Shown: positions 18,732-28,971 of the stretch, piece by piece
Position numbering within the stretch: position 1 is the stretch's first letter
How the letters are laid out: every line of letters begins with the position of its first letter
Assembly: GCF_014109805.1 (NCBI RefSeq)
Contig: NZ_CP059400.1
Coordinates: 213,501-277,500 of the forward strand
Source: Legionella sp. PC1000
GTDB lineage: Bacteria > Pseudomonadota > Gammaproteobacteria > Legionellales > Legionellaceae
Direction of reading: 5' to 3'
Length of the DNA: 64,000 bases
The notes under the pieces: generated by a model
What the model saw: only the letters and a program-made list of their open reading frames with translations
What the model was told of the DNA's origin: nothing
The model's database searches: none
Program-made: the position numbers and the translations under genes

Positions 18732-18768
18732 AGTTAACCCAAATTCAACTGGCGAATTTAGGTTAACT
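18732..18768. terminator. Palindromic hairpin between convergent genes
   Basis: AGTTAACCCAAATTC is followed after 7 bases by GAATTTAGGTTAACT, giving a 15-base-pair stem with one mismatch. It lies between the convergent POT transporter and lipoprotein genes. A T tract is missing, so it could be a weak bidirectional terminator or a transcript-stabilising stem. Confidence 0.5.
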
Positions 18769-18798
18769 GAATCATTAGGTTAATTGAGTTTGGCTTTT

Positions 18799-19104
18799 TT
18801 ATCTCCAATGGCCATGCCAACCGCCGCCGTGCCAGCCAACGCCACGCCAACCGACACCGCCCCAACCGACACCGCGCCAACCTCCATACCAACCACGACC
18901 ACCCCAATAACCCAAGCCACTATAACCCAAACCACCATAACGCCATCCAGAATAGTAACGACCTGGATAATAGGAGTAACTTGAGTAGGAATAGGGATAA
19001 TAGCTAGAATAATAATAGCTATTAGGGGCTGCTGCAGTAACATAACAGCCACTTAAAAAAAGTGTAGGTACAAACACTAATACTGCGATAATAATTTTTT
19101 TCAT
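18799..19104 (-). CDS. Small Gly/Tyr/Trp-rich lipoprotein
   Basis: The 101-residue protein starts MKKIIIAVLVFVPTLFLSGC, a textbook lipoprotein signal with lipobox LSGC; Cys20 would be lipidated after signal peptidase II cleavage. The mature part is low-complexity: a Tyr/Ser-rich half (YYYSSYYPYSYSSYSYY) and then Gly-Trp-rich repeats of the GVGWR/GVGWG type ending in a His-rich tail. The His/Trp/Tyr content could bind metal or pack at the cell surface, but the function is unknown. The ATG at 19104 is preceded by AAGGAAA. The opposite strand is also open here only because of the repeat composition. Confidence 0.8.
   Translation of the reverse strand: MKKIIIAVLVFVPTLFLSGCYVTAAAPNSYYYSSYYPYSYSSYSYYPGRYYSGWRYGGLGYSGLGYWGGRGWYGGWRGVGWGGVGWRGVGWHGGGWHGHWR
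18847..18876. repeat. 15-bp tandem repeat inside the lipoprotein gene
   Basis: Two adjacent copies of CCAACCGACACCGCS (18847-18861 and 18862-18876), followed by a partial third, encode on the minus strand the repeated GVGW(R/G/H) pentapeptides. Such a repeat can vary in copy number without frameshift because the unit is a multiple of three. Confidence 0.75.
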
Positions 19105-19310
19105 GATCGCTTTCCTTAGTCAATGTTCGCACATTAATTATACTGTATGGTCATATATTAATCAAAAAATATTTATTTATATTTCAATTGCTCAGCTGGT
19201 AATTGCTTATCAATTGAGGTTTGTTTTAATATAACTTGGATAAACCATGTCCATATCAATGGGTTCTATCGTGCGTATTTTATGAAGTACGGTTGTAAGC
19301 AGTTGAGAAA

Positions 19311-20561
19311 ATGAATATTGAAATCAGTCTGCATTCGCTAAAATTAATAAAGAAATATTTATTAGCCGCCGGTGTTCATCCACGTGAACTCCGCTCTATT
19401 TCTTTGCCTGCTGATTTTATAACGTTGATGTCTTGGCTCGATGAAGAGCTAATAAAAAATTCCGAGAAATCATCAAAGGAAGAAAAGCAAAAAATAGAAT
19501 TTATTCTTGTCTCCTTACGCACTGAGCTATTGCGCGATCTTTTCCTTTCTATGCAAGGAGATGATACCAACTTGCCTAAAGAAGTTGAAAATAATACGAA
19601 GGAAAAAATGAAGTTCGTAGTACTTACCATGGCAGGTATTTTGGTGGCAGCATGTCAGGGGTTTGATGGTATTGTGACTATGTTGAGTATTTTCAGCTTG
19701 CCTTCCTCGATAATTCTAGGCATTGGATTTGCGTTTTCATTCCTTTCTGTAATTGTTTTTTGTGGATTCGATTTAGTAAGAGTTTCGAATGCTCTAGGGA
19801 TTAAGCTTAGTGATGCGTATAAGCTATTGGATGCATACTTGTTACAATTGCAAATGATTAAATCCATTCGAAAGAAAATAGATGATTATTATCTTTCAGA
19901 TTTGTCTTCAAGTGACTTGAAGCAATTGGAGCTTATAATTTCCATGCTGCAAAAACACTTTGCATTACTTACTAAAGCCAGCACGCAATTTGAAAAGGCA
20001 CTAAATAGTGAAAGCATTCAAACGGTTAAAACTCTGATTTCAGGTCTTTCTGCATTACTTTTCTTTGGGGGTGGTTTTTTTACAGGCCAATCAGTAGCTC
20101 TTTTTATGTCAAGTCTTATCATTAATTCAGCAATTCCGCCTTTTTGGCCGGTAATTATTTTTAGTGTCTTGGTAGGTTTAGCGGCATTGAGTATTTATTG
20201 GTATGTAGAGCGCCCGGTGCTAGACAAATTAGTGAGCAGTTGGTTTGGTTTGAATGAAGAGAGTGTAAAAAAATTATGTGATAAGCATTTAATCATTAAA
20301 GAAGAAAAAAAATTAGACCATTTGGAGGGGAAAGTAATCAGTGCTGCCAGGGTACCTCAAAAAAAGCCACAGCCGGAGCAACTTATTGATGAGCATGAGT
20401 CACAGGAACATAATGAATCAGTTCATGAACGAGTCAATATTGGTGCTAGAGTAAGTACTAATTATTATTCTTTTCTTAAACCATTGGCCCCCCCAGATCC
20501 ATTACCAGCAATTTTAATTGAGGAAGAAAATTTTGATACTATCACGTGTTGTTCTATTTAG
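19311..20561 (+). CDS. Unrecognised membrane protein, possible secreted effector
   Basis: The 416-residue protein contains no recognised domain. Residues 1-100 are soluble and helical. Hydrophobic segments are seen near 102-116, 130-152, 243-270 and 278-298. Between them is a helical stretch (165-235). A polar acidic tail (310-416) includes the block DEHESQEHNESVHERVN. There is no signal peptide. The arrangement resembles the protein at 15685-16968, two genes upstream, though I see no clear sequence similarity. I suspect a Legionella-specific protein and possibly a type IV substrate; this is inference. The ATG at 19311 follows a weak GAG-type ribosome site. Confidence 0.7.
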   Translation: MNIEISLHSLKLIKKYLLAAGVHPRELRSISLPADFITLMSWLDEELIKNSEKSSKEEKQKIEFILVSLRTELLRDLFLSMQGDDTNLPKEVENNTKEKMKFVVLTMAGILVAACQGFDGIVTMLSIFSLPSSIILGIGFAFSFLSVIVFCGFDLVRVSNALGIKLSDAYKLLDAYLLQLQMIKSIRKKIDDYYLSDLSSSDLKQLELIISMLQKHFALLTKASTQFEKALNSESIQTVKTLISGLSALLFFGGGFFTGQSVALFMSSLIINSAIPPFWPVIIFSVLVGLAALSIYWYVERPVLDKLVSSWFGLNEESVKKLCDKHLIIKEEKKLDHLEGKVISAARVPQKKPQPEQLIDEHESQEHNESVHERVNIGARVSTNYYSFLKPLAPPDPLPAILIEEENFDTITCCSI

Positions 20562-20822
20562 TGTGCGTTCACACCCGGAACGGTAATAAGCGTAAGAAAA
20601 AGGCAATTCGATGGTAATAGCCAGTTAAAGTTTATAAAAATCGAGTTGTAGCAATGAATTCTTCCTTTATATCAATTCACAGGTGAATTAAATTTTTTTG
20701 ACAAATAGCGGAAATTTTTAAAAGCTTTACTGACGGTTTTTTCAACTATACTCATGGATGAAGCACCAATAGAACATCGTCAAATTCATTAATTGAGGCT
20801 GGATAGGTAATAGGATAAGAAT

Positions 20823-22097
20823 ATGTATTCAAAGGCACTTTCAAGGCTCGATAAAGCTGCGTCATTTTGTCATGTTGACGCAGAGGCTTTAGAAAAACTC
20901 AAACACCCTAAATCCTGTCTGGAAATATCCCTTCCCGTTCGCATGGATAATGGGGAGTTAAAAATTTTTACCGCCTATCGAGTCCATCATAACGACAGTC
21001 GTGGTCCTATGAAAGGTGGTATTCGTTTTCATCCGAAATTGAATTTGGATGAGATGAAAACCCTTGCGTTATGGATGACAATAAAATGCGCTGTTGTTGA
21101 TATTCCGTTTGGGGGGGCGAAAGGCGGAATAATCGTTGATCCAAAACAATTATCTCGCATGGAGCTGGAACGGTTAAGTCGAAGCTATATTGAATTAGTA
21201 GCGGATTTTATCGGTCCAGACAAAGATATTCCTGCTCCCGATATGTACACCAATGAGATGATCATGGGCTGGATGATGGATGAGTATGCCACCATTGCTC
21301 GCCAAAATGTTCCAGCAGTAATCACCGGTAAACCTATTCCCTTGGGAGGATGCCTTGGACGTGAAGGAGCAACTGGCCTTGGGGCTTATTATTGCATTAA
21401 AATTCTTGAAAAAAAGAAAAAATGGAAACCTTCTAAGGTAAAGGTTGCTGTTCAAGGATTTGGGAATGTTGGAAGGAGCATAGCTCAGCTACTTTACGAC
21501 GATGGCTATAAAATTACTGCAATAAGTGATTCAAAAGGAGGAGTTTATAATAATAAAGGCATCGATATACCGCGCATAATTGAAATTAAAAACTGCTCTA
21601 CCAAAGCGGAGTCTCTCTATTGCAAAGAGTCTATTTCTGATATGGTGCAGGAAGATAAAATCACCAATGAAGAATTATTGGAACTTGATGTAGATTTACT
21701 TATCCCGGCTGCGGCGCAAAATCAAATTACTTCAGAGAATGCAGCAAAAATTAAAGCCCCTGTCATCATTGAAATTGCTAATGGCCCAATAACTGTGGAA
21801 GCAGATACAATACTGGAAAAAAAGAAAGTATTAATTGTGCCCGATATATTAGCCAATGCAGGTGGGGTAACCGTAAGTTATTTTGAGTGGGTGCAGAATA
21901 AATCAGGTTATTATTGGAGCTTAGAAAAAGTTCAAAAAGAATTACATACTATTATATCCCGTGAATTCAGTAATATTTGGAAGTTGATGGAAAAACACCA
22001 AATAGATATGCGGCAAGCGGCTTACATTCATGCTTTAACTCGATACGATAAAGCCGTGACAGCTCAAGGTACTCGCGGATATTTCGCAAAATTATAA
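20823..22097 (+). CDS. Glu/Leu/Phe/Val dehydrogenase, probably glutamate dehydrogenase
   Basis: The 424-residue enzyme belongs to the amino-acid dehydrogenase superfamily. It has the substrate-binding motif GPMKGGIRFHP (Lys64), the catalytic PFGGAKGG with Lys100, and a Rossmann nucleotide-binding loop VQGFGNVGRS. The roughly 420-residue length and the motif variants fit the NAD- or dual-specific glutamate dehydrogenase type, which converts glutamate to 2-oxoglutarate plus ammonia. This is a plausible entry point for amino acid carbon. Leucine dehydrogenase is a less likely alternative because those are shorter. The 261-base upstream gap contains a TTGACA at 20698 without a well-spaced -10 box, so I do not call a promoter. 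Confidence 0.9.
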   Translation: MYSKALSRLDKAASFCHVDAEALEKLKHPKSCLEISLPVRMDNGELKIFTAYRVHHNDSRGPMKGGIRFHPKLNLDEMKTLALWMTIKCAVVDIPFGGAKGGIIVDPKQLSRMELERLSRSYIELVADFIGPDKDIPAPDMYTNEMIMGWMMDEYATIARQNVPAVITGKPIPLGGCLGREGATGLGAYYCIKILEKKKKWKPSKVKVAVQGFGNVGRSIAQLLYDDGYKITAISDSKGGVYNNKGIDIPRIIEIKNCSTKAESLYCKESISDMVQEDKITNEELLELDVDLLIPAAAQNQITSENAAKIKAPVIIEIANGPITVEADTILEKKKVLIVPDILANAGGVTVSYFEWVQNKSGYYWSLEKVQKELHTIISREFSNIWKLMEKHQIDMRQAAYIHALTRYDKAVTAQGTRGYFAKL

Positions 22098-22179
22098 TCC
22101 ATAGTTCCGATTAGAACAGGCTTTTTTGCATTTCCATTAGAATTGATGCAGGATAAAAAAATTGGTTTTAATGTGTAAG

Positions 22180-22869
22180 TTAAATATTCAATGTATCTTT
22201 TACAAACGGGATCGTTATTTTTCGCTGCGCTGCAAGAGAGGCATCATCCAAGCGATTGAGTAAATTATGTAAATCATGCATATTGCGAGAGCATCTATTC
22301 AATAAGAATTGTCCTACACTTTCTGGTAAGTCAAATCCTCGTTTTAAAGCATGGAGTTTTAGAGTATTAATTTTATCTTCATCATTTAATTCCATCAACT
22401 GAATCACTAATCCCCAACTTAATCTAGAGCGCAAGTCCGCCAGTTGGATAGGGATTGTGGTTGGTGATTGATTTCCCGAAATGATCAAAATACTTTTTTC
22501 CATGTCTTTTATTTTATTATATAAATGGAATAAAGCCTCTTCCCAGGAGGGATCTTTTGCGATTACATCAATATCGTCAATACATATTAATTCTTGCTCT
22601 TCCAGTCCTTCTATAGTTTGCGGTCCCCATTCTTTGAGGAGTGTTAAAGGGAGATAGATTGCGGAATGAGCATGGGCGGCTTGGCAACACGCTTGTAATA
22701 AATGAGTTTTACCACTGCCAGCATTGCCCCAGAGGTAAAGCAATCGGTCTTCCCTATGTGTGAGCATGTTATGTAATTGCTGTTGCAGCAGTTTATTACT
22801 TCCCCAATTAAAATCAGCAAGGGTTGCTTCATCATTTAATTTTATAGCTAATGCCAACTGCTTGTTCAT
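22180..22869 (-). CDS. hda: DnaA regulatory inactivator Hda
   Basis: The 229-residue DnaA-like AAA+ protein starts MNKQLALAIKLNDEATLADF. It has Walker A GNAGSGKT, Walker B LICIDDIDV, and the sensor region DLRSRLSWGLV. The N-terminal QLALAI is a clamp-binding motif of the QL(S/P)LP type used by Hda to contact the DNA polymerase beta clamp. Hda promotes ATP hydrolysis by DnaA after initiation. The ATG at 22869 is chosen over upstream in-frame starts because the clamp motif follows it and it overlaps the pgsA-like stop by one base (TAATG), indicating translational coupling. Confidence 0.94.
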   Translation of the reverse strand: MNKQLALAIKLNDEATLADFNWGSNKLLQQQLHNMLTHREDRLLYLWGNAGSGKTHLLQACCQAAHAHSAIYLPLTLLKEWGPQTIEGLEEQELICIDDIDVIAKDPSWEEALFHLYNKIKDMEKSILIISGNQSPTTIPIQLADLRSRLSWGLVIQLMELNDEDKINTLKLHALKRGFDLPESVGQFLLNRCSRNMHDLHNLLNRLDDASLAAQRKITIPFVKDTLNI

Positions 22870-23426
22870 TATGAGTGTTCTTTTTTGGGCCATGCTTTTC
22901 TGCCCCAGGTCCAAATATAATCAACATAAGTAATTGCGGTAGTAAACGTCGTTAAAATGATCAGAACATTAAGGAGATAGGGAGGAAATTCAAAATAAGC
23001 CAATTCAAATAAACAAAAAGTGACTAGAGTCAGTTGTAATGCCGTATTAATTTTACTGAGCAGCGTGGGTTGAAAGTCCAACTTACGACGAATAAATTGA
23101 TACCAGGCAAGTACCCCTAAGGAAATGGTTAAATCTCTGAGGAAGACCAAAATTACGAGCCACCAAGGTAATACACCAATTAAGGCTAGAGAAATGAAGC
23201 TGGAAGCGATTAGTAATTTATCAGCCAGCGGATCAATAAAAGAGCCAAAAAAACTTTGCCAGTTAAAACTTCGGGCTAAAAAGCCATCTAAGCCATCACT
23301 CAATCCTGCGAAAATAAATAAATAAAAAGCAATAACATACTCATGACGATATAAATAAAATAGAAAAGGGGCGATTAACAGGAGCCGCAATAAAGTCAAA
23401 GCATTTGGAATGTATTTTAATATCAT
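22869..23426 (-). CDS. pgsA: CDP-alcohol phosphatidyltransferase (PgsA-like)
   Basis: The 185-residue membrane protein has about five hydrophobic helices. The complete family signature D-x2-DG-x2-AR-x8-G-x3-D-x3-D is visible from DGLDGFLARS to GSFIDPLAD. This family transfers a phosphatidyl group from CDP-diacylglycerol, usually to glycerol-3-phosphate for phosphatidylglycerol synthesis. The symbol is provisional because the acceptor alcohol cannot be read from sequence and genomes can carry several members. It lies directly upstream of hda and is translationally coupled to it, an arrangement known in other gamma-proteobacteria. Confidence 0.85.
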   Translation of the reverse strand: MILKYIPNALTLLRLLLIAPFLFYLYRHEYVIAFYLFIFAGLSDGLDGFLARSFNWQSFFGSFIDPLADKLLIASSFISLALIGVLPWWLVILVFLRDLTISLGVLAWYQFIRRKLDFQPTLLSKINTALQLTLVTFCLFELAYFEFPPYLLNVLIILTTFTTAITYVDYIWTWGRKAWPKKEHS

Positions 23427-23557
23427 AGGCCATACGATAATTAATTTAATTACCCCTTATTTTGCCGCCTTTACAATGTTAATTTAGGGATTGGCTTTTT
23501 GAAGGGGATATGTTTGCTAAACAATATAGTCTAGTGTATACAATACTCGCAGTTCTG

Positions 23558-23833
23558 TCACTTATGTTTGTCTTCATTTTTACGATACATAATCACTGTG
23601 TTACCAATCATTTGTACGAGTTCAGCATGGAGTTGCCCACATAGCTCAGCAGCCATAATAAGTCGGTCTTCTTTTTCTGCACCATTTATTTTTACTTTTA
23701 TTAATTCATGTGCAAGTAATGCGATATCTGTTTCTGCAATAACAGCTTCAGTTAACCCTTTAGCACCAAGAAGCACAACGGGTTTCAGATGATGCGCTTG
23801 GGCTTTAAGAGATTTTTTGAGTGAAGTATCCAC
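23558..23833 (-). CDS. yhbY: CRM-domain RNA-binding protein YhbY
   Basis: The 91-residue protein is essentially a single CRM domain, with the GAKGLT loop (a GxxG RNA-binding motif) and the conserved HELIKVKINGAEKEDR stretch. YhbY associates with pre-50S ribosomal particles in E. coli. The start is a GTG at 23833 with AAGGAA upstream. It is divergent from rlmE, as in E. coli, where both act in ribosome assembly. Confidence 0.93.
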   Translation of the reverse strand: MDTSLKKSLKAQAHHLKPVVLLGAKGLTEAVIAETDIALLAHELIKVKINGAEKEDRLIMAAELCGQLHAELVQMIGNTVIMYRKNEDKHK

Positions 23834-23973
23834 GTAATGTTCCTTAATATAAACAGACCCTAATGCACTGATTTTCGAGACTGAATGATAAAATGGTAAA
23901 TTATTGCACGTTTTGCTGGGAAAAGGTAGTAAAATTCAGTATCATAGATCAAATTGATACTCTATATAAATTT

Positions 23974-24594
23974 ATGAAGCGTACTAAAAGCAGCAAACGA
24001 TGGTTGCAAGAGCACTTTGATGATGTTTTCGTTAAAAAAGCACAAGTAGAGGGCTATCGCAGTCGTGCGGTATACAAATTGAAAGAAGTAGATGAGAAAG
24101 AGTCGTTGCTCAAACCAGGAATGACTGTTGTTGATCTGGGCGCAGCTCCAGGGGGATGGACTCAGTATGTATCTGAACGGTTACAAGGCCGCGGACGTAT
24201 AATTGCACTGGATATTTTGCCTATGGATACCATACCTGATGTGGATTATGTACTGGGTGATTTCCGGGAAGATGAAGTGTTGCAAAGGCTCATAAACCTA
24301 ATCCCAGAACACAGCGTCGACTTGATATTATCAGATATGGCCCCAAATATGAGTGGAACCACTGCAATTGATATTCCACGAGCAATGTATTTGGTTGAGC
24401 TGGCCTTTGATTTTGCGGAGAAAATGTTAAAGCCTGGAGGTTCTATGCTTATTAAAATCTTTCATGGGGCTGGTTTTGATGAGTTAGTAAAGCAAGCGAG
24501 ATCTTCTTTTGAGAAAGTCGTGATTCGAAAGCCTTTGGCTTCTCGTGCTCGCTCAAAAGAAACCTATTTGCTGGCAAAGGGATACAATTTATAG
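23974..24594 (+). CDS. rlmE: 23S rRNA 2'-O-ribose methyltransferase RlmE (FtsJ/RrmJ)
   Basis: The 206-residue protein methylates U2552 of 23S rRNA using S-adenosylmethionine. It shows SRWLQEHF-like KRWLQEHF at the N-terminus, the SAM-binding loop [23 protein letters not shown], and catalytic Lys/Asp/Lys/Glu positions including KIFHGAGFD and the C-terminal [11 protein letters not shown] choose the ATG at 23974 ([10 protein letters not shown]) because family similarity starts there; upstream in-frame codons are not conserved-looking. A clear Shine-Dalgarno is absent. It is followed by ftsH, as in enterobacteria. Confidence 0.95.
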   Translation: MKRTKSSKRWLQEHFDDVFVKKAQVEGYRSRAVYKLKEVDEKESLLKPGMTVVDLGAAPGGWTQYVSERLQGRGRIIALDILPMDTIPDVDYVLGDFREDEVLQRLINLIPEHSVDLILSDMAPNMSGTTAIDIPRAMYLVELAFDFAEKMLKPGGSMLIKIFHGAGFDELVKQARSSFEKVVIRKPLASRARSKETYLLAKGYNL

Positions 24595-24660
24595 TAACTT
24601 TATGATCTAAGAATTTCGATCATAAAATAACAGCTGTACGTCACTAACGAGGTTAATACT

Positions 24661-26580
24661 TTGAACGACATGGTTAAGAATTTATTTTTATGGCTGATTA
24701 TAGCGATCGTGCTTGTTTCGGTTTTCAGTAATTTCGGCCCTCGAAACTCGGTTGCTGAGAAACTTTCTTACAGCCAATTTTTGAAAGAAGTCGATCAAGG
24801 TATGGTTAATTCAGTCACCATCGAGGATGATAAGATCATCAAAGGGATGACTAAAAATAATAAGCGATTTATTACTTACATGCCTATGCAAGATAATGCT
24901 TTATTAGGTGAATTACTGAAAAGCAAAGTCGATGTAAGCGGCCAAGAAAAACAACAAGAAAGTTTCCTCCTCCATTTGTTTATTAATTGGTTCCCGATGC
25001 TGCTTTTAATTGGCGTTTGGGTATTTTTTATGCGTCAGATGCAAGGCGGGGGTGGCCGAGGTGCCATGTCGTTTGGTCGTTCAAGGGCACGCTTACTGGG
25101 CGAGGATCAAGTTAAGGTAACTTTTGCGGATGTTGCTGGCGTAGATGAGGCTAAAGAGGAAGTTAAGGAATTAGTTGACTTTTTACGCGATCCTACCAAA
25201 TTCCAAAATCTGGGCGGACGTATTCCTCGCGGTGTGTTATTAGTTGGTTCTCCTGGAACAGGTAAAACCCTTTTAGCTCGAGCTGTTGCTGGTGAAGCTA
25301 AAGTACCTTTCTTCACAATTTCGGGTTCTGATTTTGTTGAAATGTTTGTTGGTGTGGGTGCGTCTCGTGTGCGCGATATGTTCGAGCAAGCAAAAAAACA
25401 TGCTCCTTGCATTATTTTCATTGATGAAATTGATGCGGTAGGTCGTCATCGTGGCGCTGGCCTTGGTGGAGGTCATGATGAGCGCGAGCAAACGTTAAAC
25501 CAATTACTGGTTGAAATGGATGGTTTTGAAGGAAGTGAGGGGGTTATTGTTGTTGCCGCAACAAACCGCCCAGATGTTTTGGATCCTGCGCTATTACGCC
25601 CAGGTCGTTTCGATCGCCAGGTTGTAGTTCCTTTACCGGATATACGGGGTCGCGAACAAATATTAAGGGTGCATTTGCAAAAAGTTCCGGTAGATAGCAA
25701 TGTGGACATTATGGCGATTGCCCGAGGCACTCCAGGGTTTTCTGGAGCAGATCTCGCAAATCTGGTGAATGAAGCGGCTTTATTTGCTGCACGTGCAAAC
25801 AAACGTAAAGTCAGCATGGCAGAACTGGATAATGCAAAAGATAAAATTATGATGGGAGCTGAACGACGCTCTATGGTGATGGATGACAATGAGAAAAAAC
25901 TGACTGCATATCATGAAGCAGGCCATGCGATCGTTGGTTTATCTGTACCCGAACATGATCCTGTTTATAAAGTTTCTATTATTCCGCGGGGCCGCGCTCT
26001 TGGTGTGACAATGTTTCTACCGGAGCAAGATAGGTACAGTCATAGTAAACGTCGTTTGGAAAGTCAATTATCCAGTCTATTTGGTGGCCGCATCGCAGAA
26101 GAGCTTATCTTTGGTCCGGAAAGTGTAACCACAGGGGCATCGAATGACATTATGCGTTCTACTGAAATAGCACGCAAAATGGTTACCACGTGGGGGCTGT
26201 CGACTTTGGGCCCACTGACTTTTGGTGAAGAAGAAGAGGAAGTATTCTTAGGCCGCTCAATGAATAAACATAAAGAAATGTCAGATAGAACCGCACAACA
26301 AATTGATGATGAAGTGCGTGCAATTATTGACAGGAATTACAAGCGTGCTAAAGAAATTCTGGTTTCCAATATGGATACGTTGCATTTAATGGCTCAAAGT
26401 TTAATTAAATACGAAACGATTGATCTCAAGCAAATACAAGAGATTATGTCTGGAAAGGAACCTTCTCCACCCGAGGACTGGGGTTCATCAAAACCTCTGG
26501 ATGGAGCTGAAGTGGTAAATAACTCATCAGAAAAGCCAACAGAGAATGAAGTGAGTGTAAATCCTGCTGAAGAGCACTGA
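24661..26580 (+). CDS. ftsH: ATP-dependent zinc metalloprotease FtsH
   Basis: The 639-residue membrane protease has two transmembrane segments (about 6-22 and 103-124) flanking a periplasmic domain. The AAA domain has Walker A GSPGTGKT (196-203; a Ser replaces the commoner Pro), Walker [10 protein letters not shown] and the pore motif FVGVGAS. The zinc site is HEAGH (418-422). It degrades membrane proteins and regulatory substrates such as LpxC or sigma-32 in relatives. Two starts compete: TTG at 24661 with GAGGT six bases upstream, and ATG at 24670 aligning with the E. coli start (MVKNLFLW). I list the TTG because of ribosome-site spacing. Confidence 0.95.
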   Translation: MNDMVKNLFLWLIIAIVLVSVFSNFGPRNSVAEKLSYSQFLKEVDQGMVNSVTIEDDKIIKGMTKNNKRFITYMPMQDNALLGELLKSKVDVSGQEKQQESFLLHLFINWFPMLLLIGVWVFFMRQMQGGGGRGAMSFGRSRARLLGEDQVKVTFADVAGVDEAKEEVKELVDFLRDPTKFQNLGGRIPRGVLLVGSPGTGKTLLARAVAGEAKVPFFTISGSDFVEMFVGVGASRVRDMFEQAKKHAPCIIFIDEIDAVGRHRGAGLGGGHDEREQTLNQLLVEMDGFEGSEGVIVVAATNRPDVLDPALLRPGRFDRQVVVPLPDIRGREQILRVHLQKVPVDSNVDIMAIARGTPGFSGADLANLVNEAALFAARANKRKVSMAELDNAKDKIMMGAERRSMVMDDNEKKLTAYHEAGHAIVGLSVPEHDPVYKVSIIPRGRALGVTMFLPEQDRYSHSKRRLESQLSSLFGGRIAEELIFGPESVTTGASNDIMRSTEIARKMVTTWGLSTLGPLTFGEEEEEVFLGRSMNKHKEMSDRTAQQIDDEVRAIIDRNYKRAKEILVSNMDTLHLMAQSLIKYETIDLKQIQEIMSGKEPSPPEDWGSSKPLDGAEVVNNSSEKPTENEVSVNPAEEH

Positions 26581-26601
26581 GATTATTAGTGAGAGACGCA
26601 G

Positions 26602-27483
26602 GTGAATTCAAAGCAATTTTCAGGTTGGCTTGAGCGTCAACGCCAACCTTCTTTAGATAATCTATCAGAAAAACCATTAATTATGGGCATCTTGAATGTC
26701 ACTCCGGATTCTTTTTCCGACGGTGGTAAATTTTTATCTCCGGATAGGGCTTGTGAACAGGCATTCCACCTAATAAGTCAAGGAGCTGATTTAATCGATG
26801 TTGGGGGGCAATCTACCAGACCAGGTGCACAGTATGTTCCACTTGATGTAGAATTGACCCGGGTCATTCCTGTCATTGAGCAAATTCGTATTAGTTCAGA
26901 TATTTGTATCTCTATCGATACAAATAAACCCGAAGTAATGGAAGCTGCTGTGGGTGCTGGGGCCAACATAATTAATGATATTTATGCCCTACGCACTGAA
27001 GGGGCTCTCGAAATGGCTGCAAAACTAGCCGTTCCTGTTTGTTTGATGCATATGCAAGGAGCACCCCATAATATGCAACAAAACCCATATTATCCAGATG
27101 GTGTGCTTACTGAAGTGAAGCGTTTTTTTATAGAGCGCATAACAGAGTGTGATCGTGTCGGTATTCAAAGAAACAATATAATTTTGGATCCGGGCTTTGG
27201 ATTCGGAAAACAAGTACAAGATAATTTGCTCTTAGTCAAAAATCTTGATAGCTTTGCAACATTTAAAATGCCTCTGCTTTTAGGGGTATCACGCAAAAGC
27301 ACTATTGGAGCAATTCTTGCTAAAGGAGTGGATGAGCGTTTAATAGGAAGTATAGCGGTCGCAGTTTATGCTGCACTGAAAGGTGCTGGGATCATTAGAA
27401 CGCATGATGTCGATGAAACAAATCAAGCGTTGCATATGATTGCCACGATAGAGAAGGCCAACATATCAGCTCATACGGGCTAA
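26602..27483 (+). CDS. folP: Dihydropteroate synthase
   Basis: The 293-residue TIM-barrel enzyme condenses p-aminobenzoate with the pterin pyrophosphate in folate synthesis and is the sulfonamide target. It shows [16 protein letters not shown], the substrate loop [16 protein letters not shown] and the late DPGFGFGKQ and GVSRKS motifs. The start is a GTG at 26602. It follows ftsH by 21 bases and precedes glmM by 26 bases, so ftsH-folP-glmM probably form one transcript as in E. coli. Confidence 0.95.
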   Translation: MNSKQFSGWLERQRQPSLDNLSEKPLIMGILNVTPDSFSDGGKFLSPDRACEQAFHLISQGADLIDVGGQSTRPGAQYVPLDVELTRVIPVIEQIRISSDICISIDTNKPEVMEAAVGAGANIINDIYALRTEGALEMAAKLAVPVCLMHMQGAPHNMQQNPYYPDGVLTEVKRFFIERITECDRVGIQRNNIILDPGFGFGKQVQDNLLLVKNLDSFATFKMPLLLGVSRKSTIGAILAKGVDERLIGSIAVAVYAALKGAGIIRTHDVDETNQALHMIATIEKANISAHTG

Positions 27484-27509
27484 AAATTCTTGATAAGAGG
27501 TGGTTAAGG

Positions 27510-28862
27510 ATGAGTCAACGTAAATATTTTGGTACGGATGGTATACGCGGACACGTGGGTTTATCAAATATTAACCCTGAATTTGTATTGAAACTGGGTT
27601 GGGCAGTTGGTCGAGTCCTTGCCAATGGCCAACGCAAAAAAGTAGTGATTGGAAAAGATACAAGGGTATCGGGTTATATGTTGGAATCTGCTCTTGAAGC
27701 AGGACTGTCCGCTGCTGGTGTTGACGTTGCTTTGCTTGGACCTATGCCGACACCAGCTATAGCTTATCTAACCCAAACACTTAGAGCAAATGCAGGGATT
27801 GTCATCAGTGCATCCCATAATCTGTTTGAAGATAATGGAATCAAGTTTTTTTCCTCTGAAGGAGGTAAATTACCTGATAGTGTTGAGCTGGCAATTGAAG
27901 CTGAACTGGAAACGAAAATGCAAACCGTACCTTCTCAGAATTTAGGGAAGGCAACACGAATTAATGATGCAAGTGGACGGTATATAGAGTTTTGTAAATC
28001 CACTATTCCGTCATTAACGCGGTTATCGGGGCTGAAAATTGTAGTTGATTGCGCGAATGGTGCGACCTATCACATTGCCCCTAACGTATTTTCTGAACTC
28101 GGAGCCCAAGTTATTTCCATTGGAAATCGTCCTGATGGTTTTAATATTAACGAGGATTGTGGCTCAACCTCTCCCGAACTGCTAAGACAAAAGGTCATAA
28201 GTACTGGAGCAGATATTGGTGTCGGCCTAGATGGTGATGGCGATCGTGTCATCCTTATTGATTCGGATGGTCGTTTAATTGATGGAGATCAAATCCTTTA
28301 TATTATTGCCAAAGACAGGCATCAGCGAGGCGTACTAAACGGTGGTGTAGTTGGTACCCAGATGAGCAATTATGGGCTGGAAATCGCTATTAAGAGTTTA
28401 GGCATTCCCTTTGTCCGAACTCGGGTAGGCGATCGATATGTTTTAGAAGCCTTGCGGGAAAAAGATTGGAAAATAGGTGGGGAAACTTCGGGACATATCG
28501 TCTGCTTGGATAAAACTACAACAGGTGATGGGATAGTTGCTGCCTTACAAGTATTATCAATTATGGTTAAGCAGGGTAAAACGCTGCAGCAATTAATTCA
28601 GGGCATCAATCTATTACCACAAAGTTTAGTGAATTTAAAAACCAATTATGCAACCTTACTCGCAGAACACTCACAAGTAGTTGAAATAGTGAGGGCTTTA
28701 GAATCAAGTCTAAATGGAGAAGGAAGAGTGTTGCTCAGACCTTCAGGAACTGAACCCTTATTACGTGTTATGGTAGAGGGCCTGGATGAGTCTATGGTGA
28801 AACGACACGCGCAAAAGCTATGTGATGATATAAGTCAGATTGAGAGGAATTTAAACATTTAG
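27510..28862 (+). CDS. glmM: Phosphoglucosamine mutase
   Basis: The 450-residue enzyme interconverts glucosamine-6-phosphate and glucosamine-1-phosphate for peptidoglycan and LPS precursors. The phospho-serine loop GIVISASHN, the metal loop DGDGDRV, the sugar-binding GETSGH and the C-terminal phosphate loop [11 protein letters not shown] are all present. Length and order are typical. AGAGGTGG precedes the ATG at good spacing. Confidence 0.96.
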   Translation: MSQRKYFGTDGIRGHVGLSNINPEFVLKLGWAVGRVLANGQRKKVVIGKDTRVSGYMLESALEAGLSAAGVDVALLGPMPTPAIAYLTQTLRANAGIVISASHNLFEDNGIKFFSSEGGKLPDSVELAIEAELETKMQTVPSQNLGKATRINDASGRYIEFCKSTIPSLTRLSGLKIVVDCANGATYHIAPNVFSELGAQVISIGNRPDGFNINEDCGSTSPELLRQKVISTGADIGVGLDGDGDRVILIDSDGRLIDGDQILYIIAKDRHQRGVLNGGVVGTQMSNYGLEIAIKSLGIPFVRTRVGDRYVLEALREKDWKIGGETSGHIVCLDKTTTGDGIVAALQVLSIMVKQGKTLQQLIQGINLLPQSLVNLKTNYATLLAEHSQVVEIVRALESSLNGEGRVLLRPSGTEPLLRVMVEGLDESMVKRHAQKLCDDISQIERNLNI

Positions 28863-28971
28863 TGATAAATCAGACATATCAACTGAACCATTTGATAAAA
28901 AAATCACAATAGGACTACACATCAGCAATTAGTTTGGGTATAGTCCGCAGTTGAAAATGAAGGGGCATCTG

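Noticed and set aside
18784..18984. Plus-strand Thr/Pro-rich frame
   Set aside because: It is the complement of the Gly/Trp tandem repeat in the lipoprotein gene; the periodic sequence leaves all frames open by chance.
20698..20750. Promoter for the glutamate-dehydrogenase-like gene (TTGACA at 20698)
   Set aside because: No -10 box at suitable spacing; a TATACT at about 20748 is too far away.
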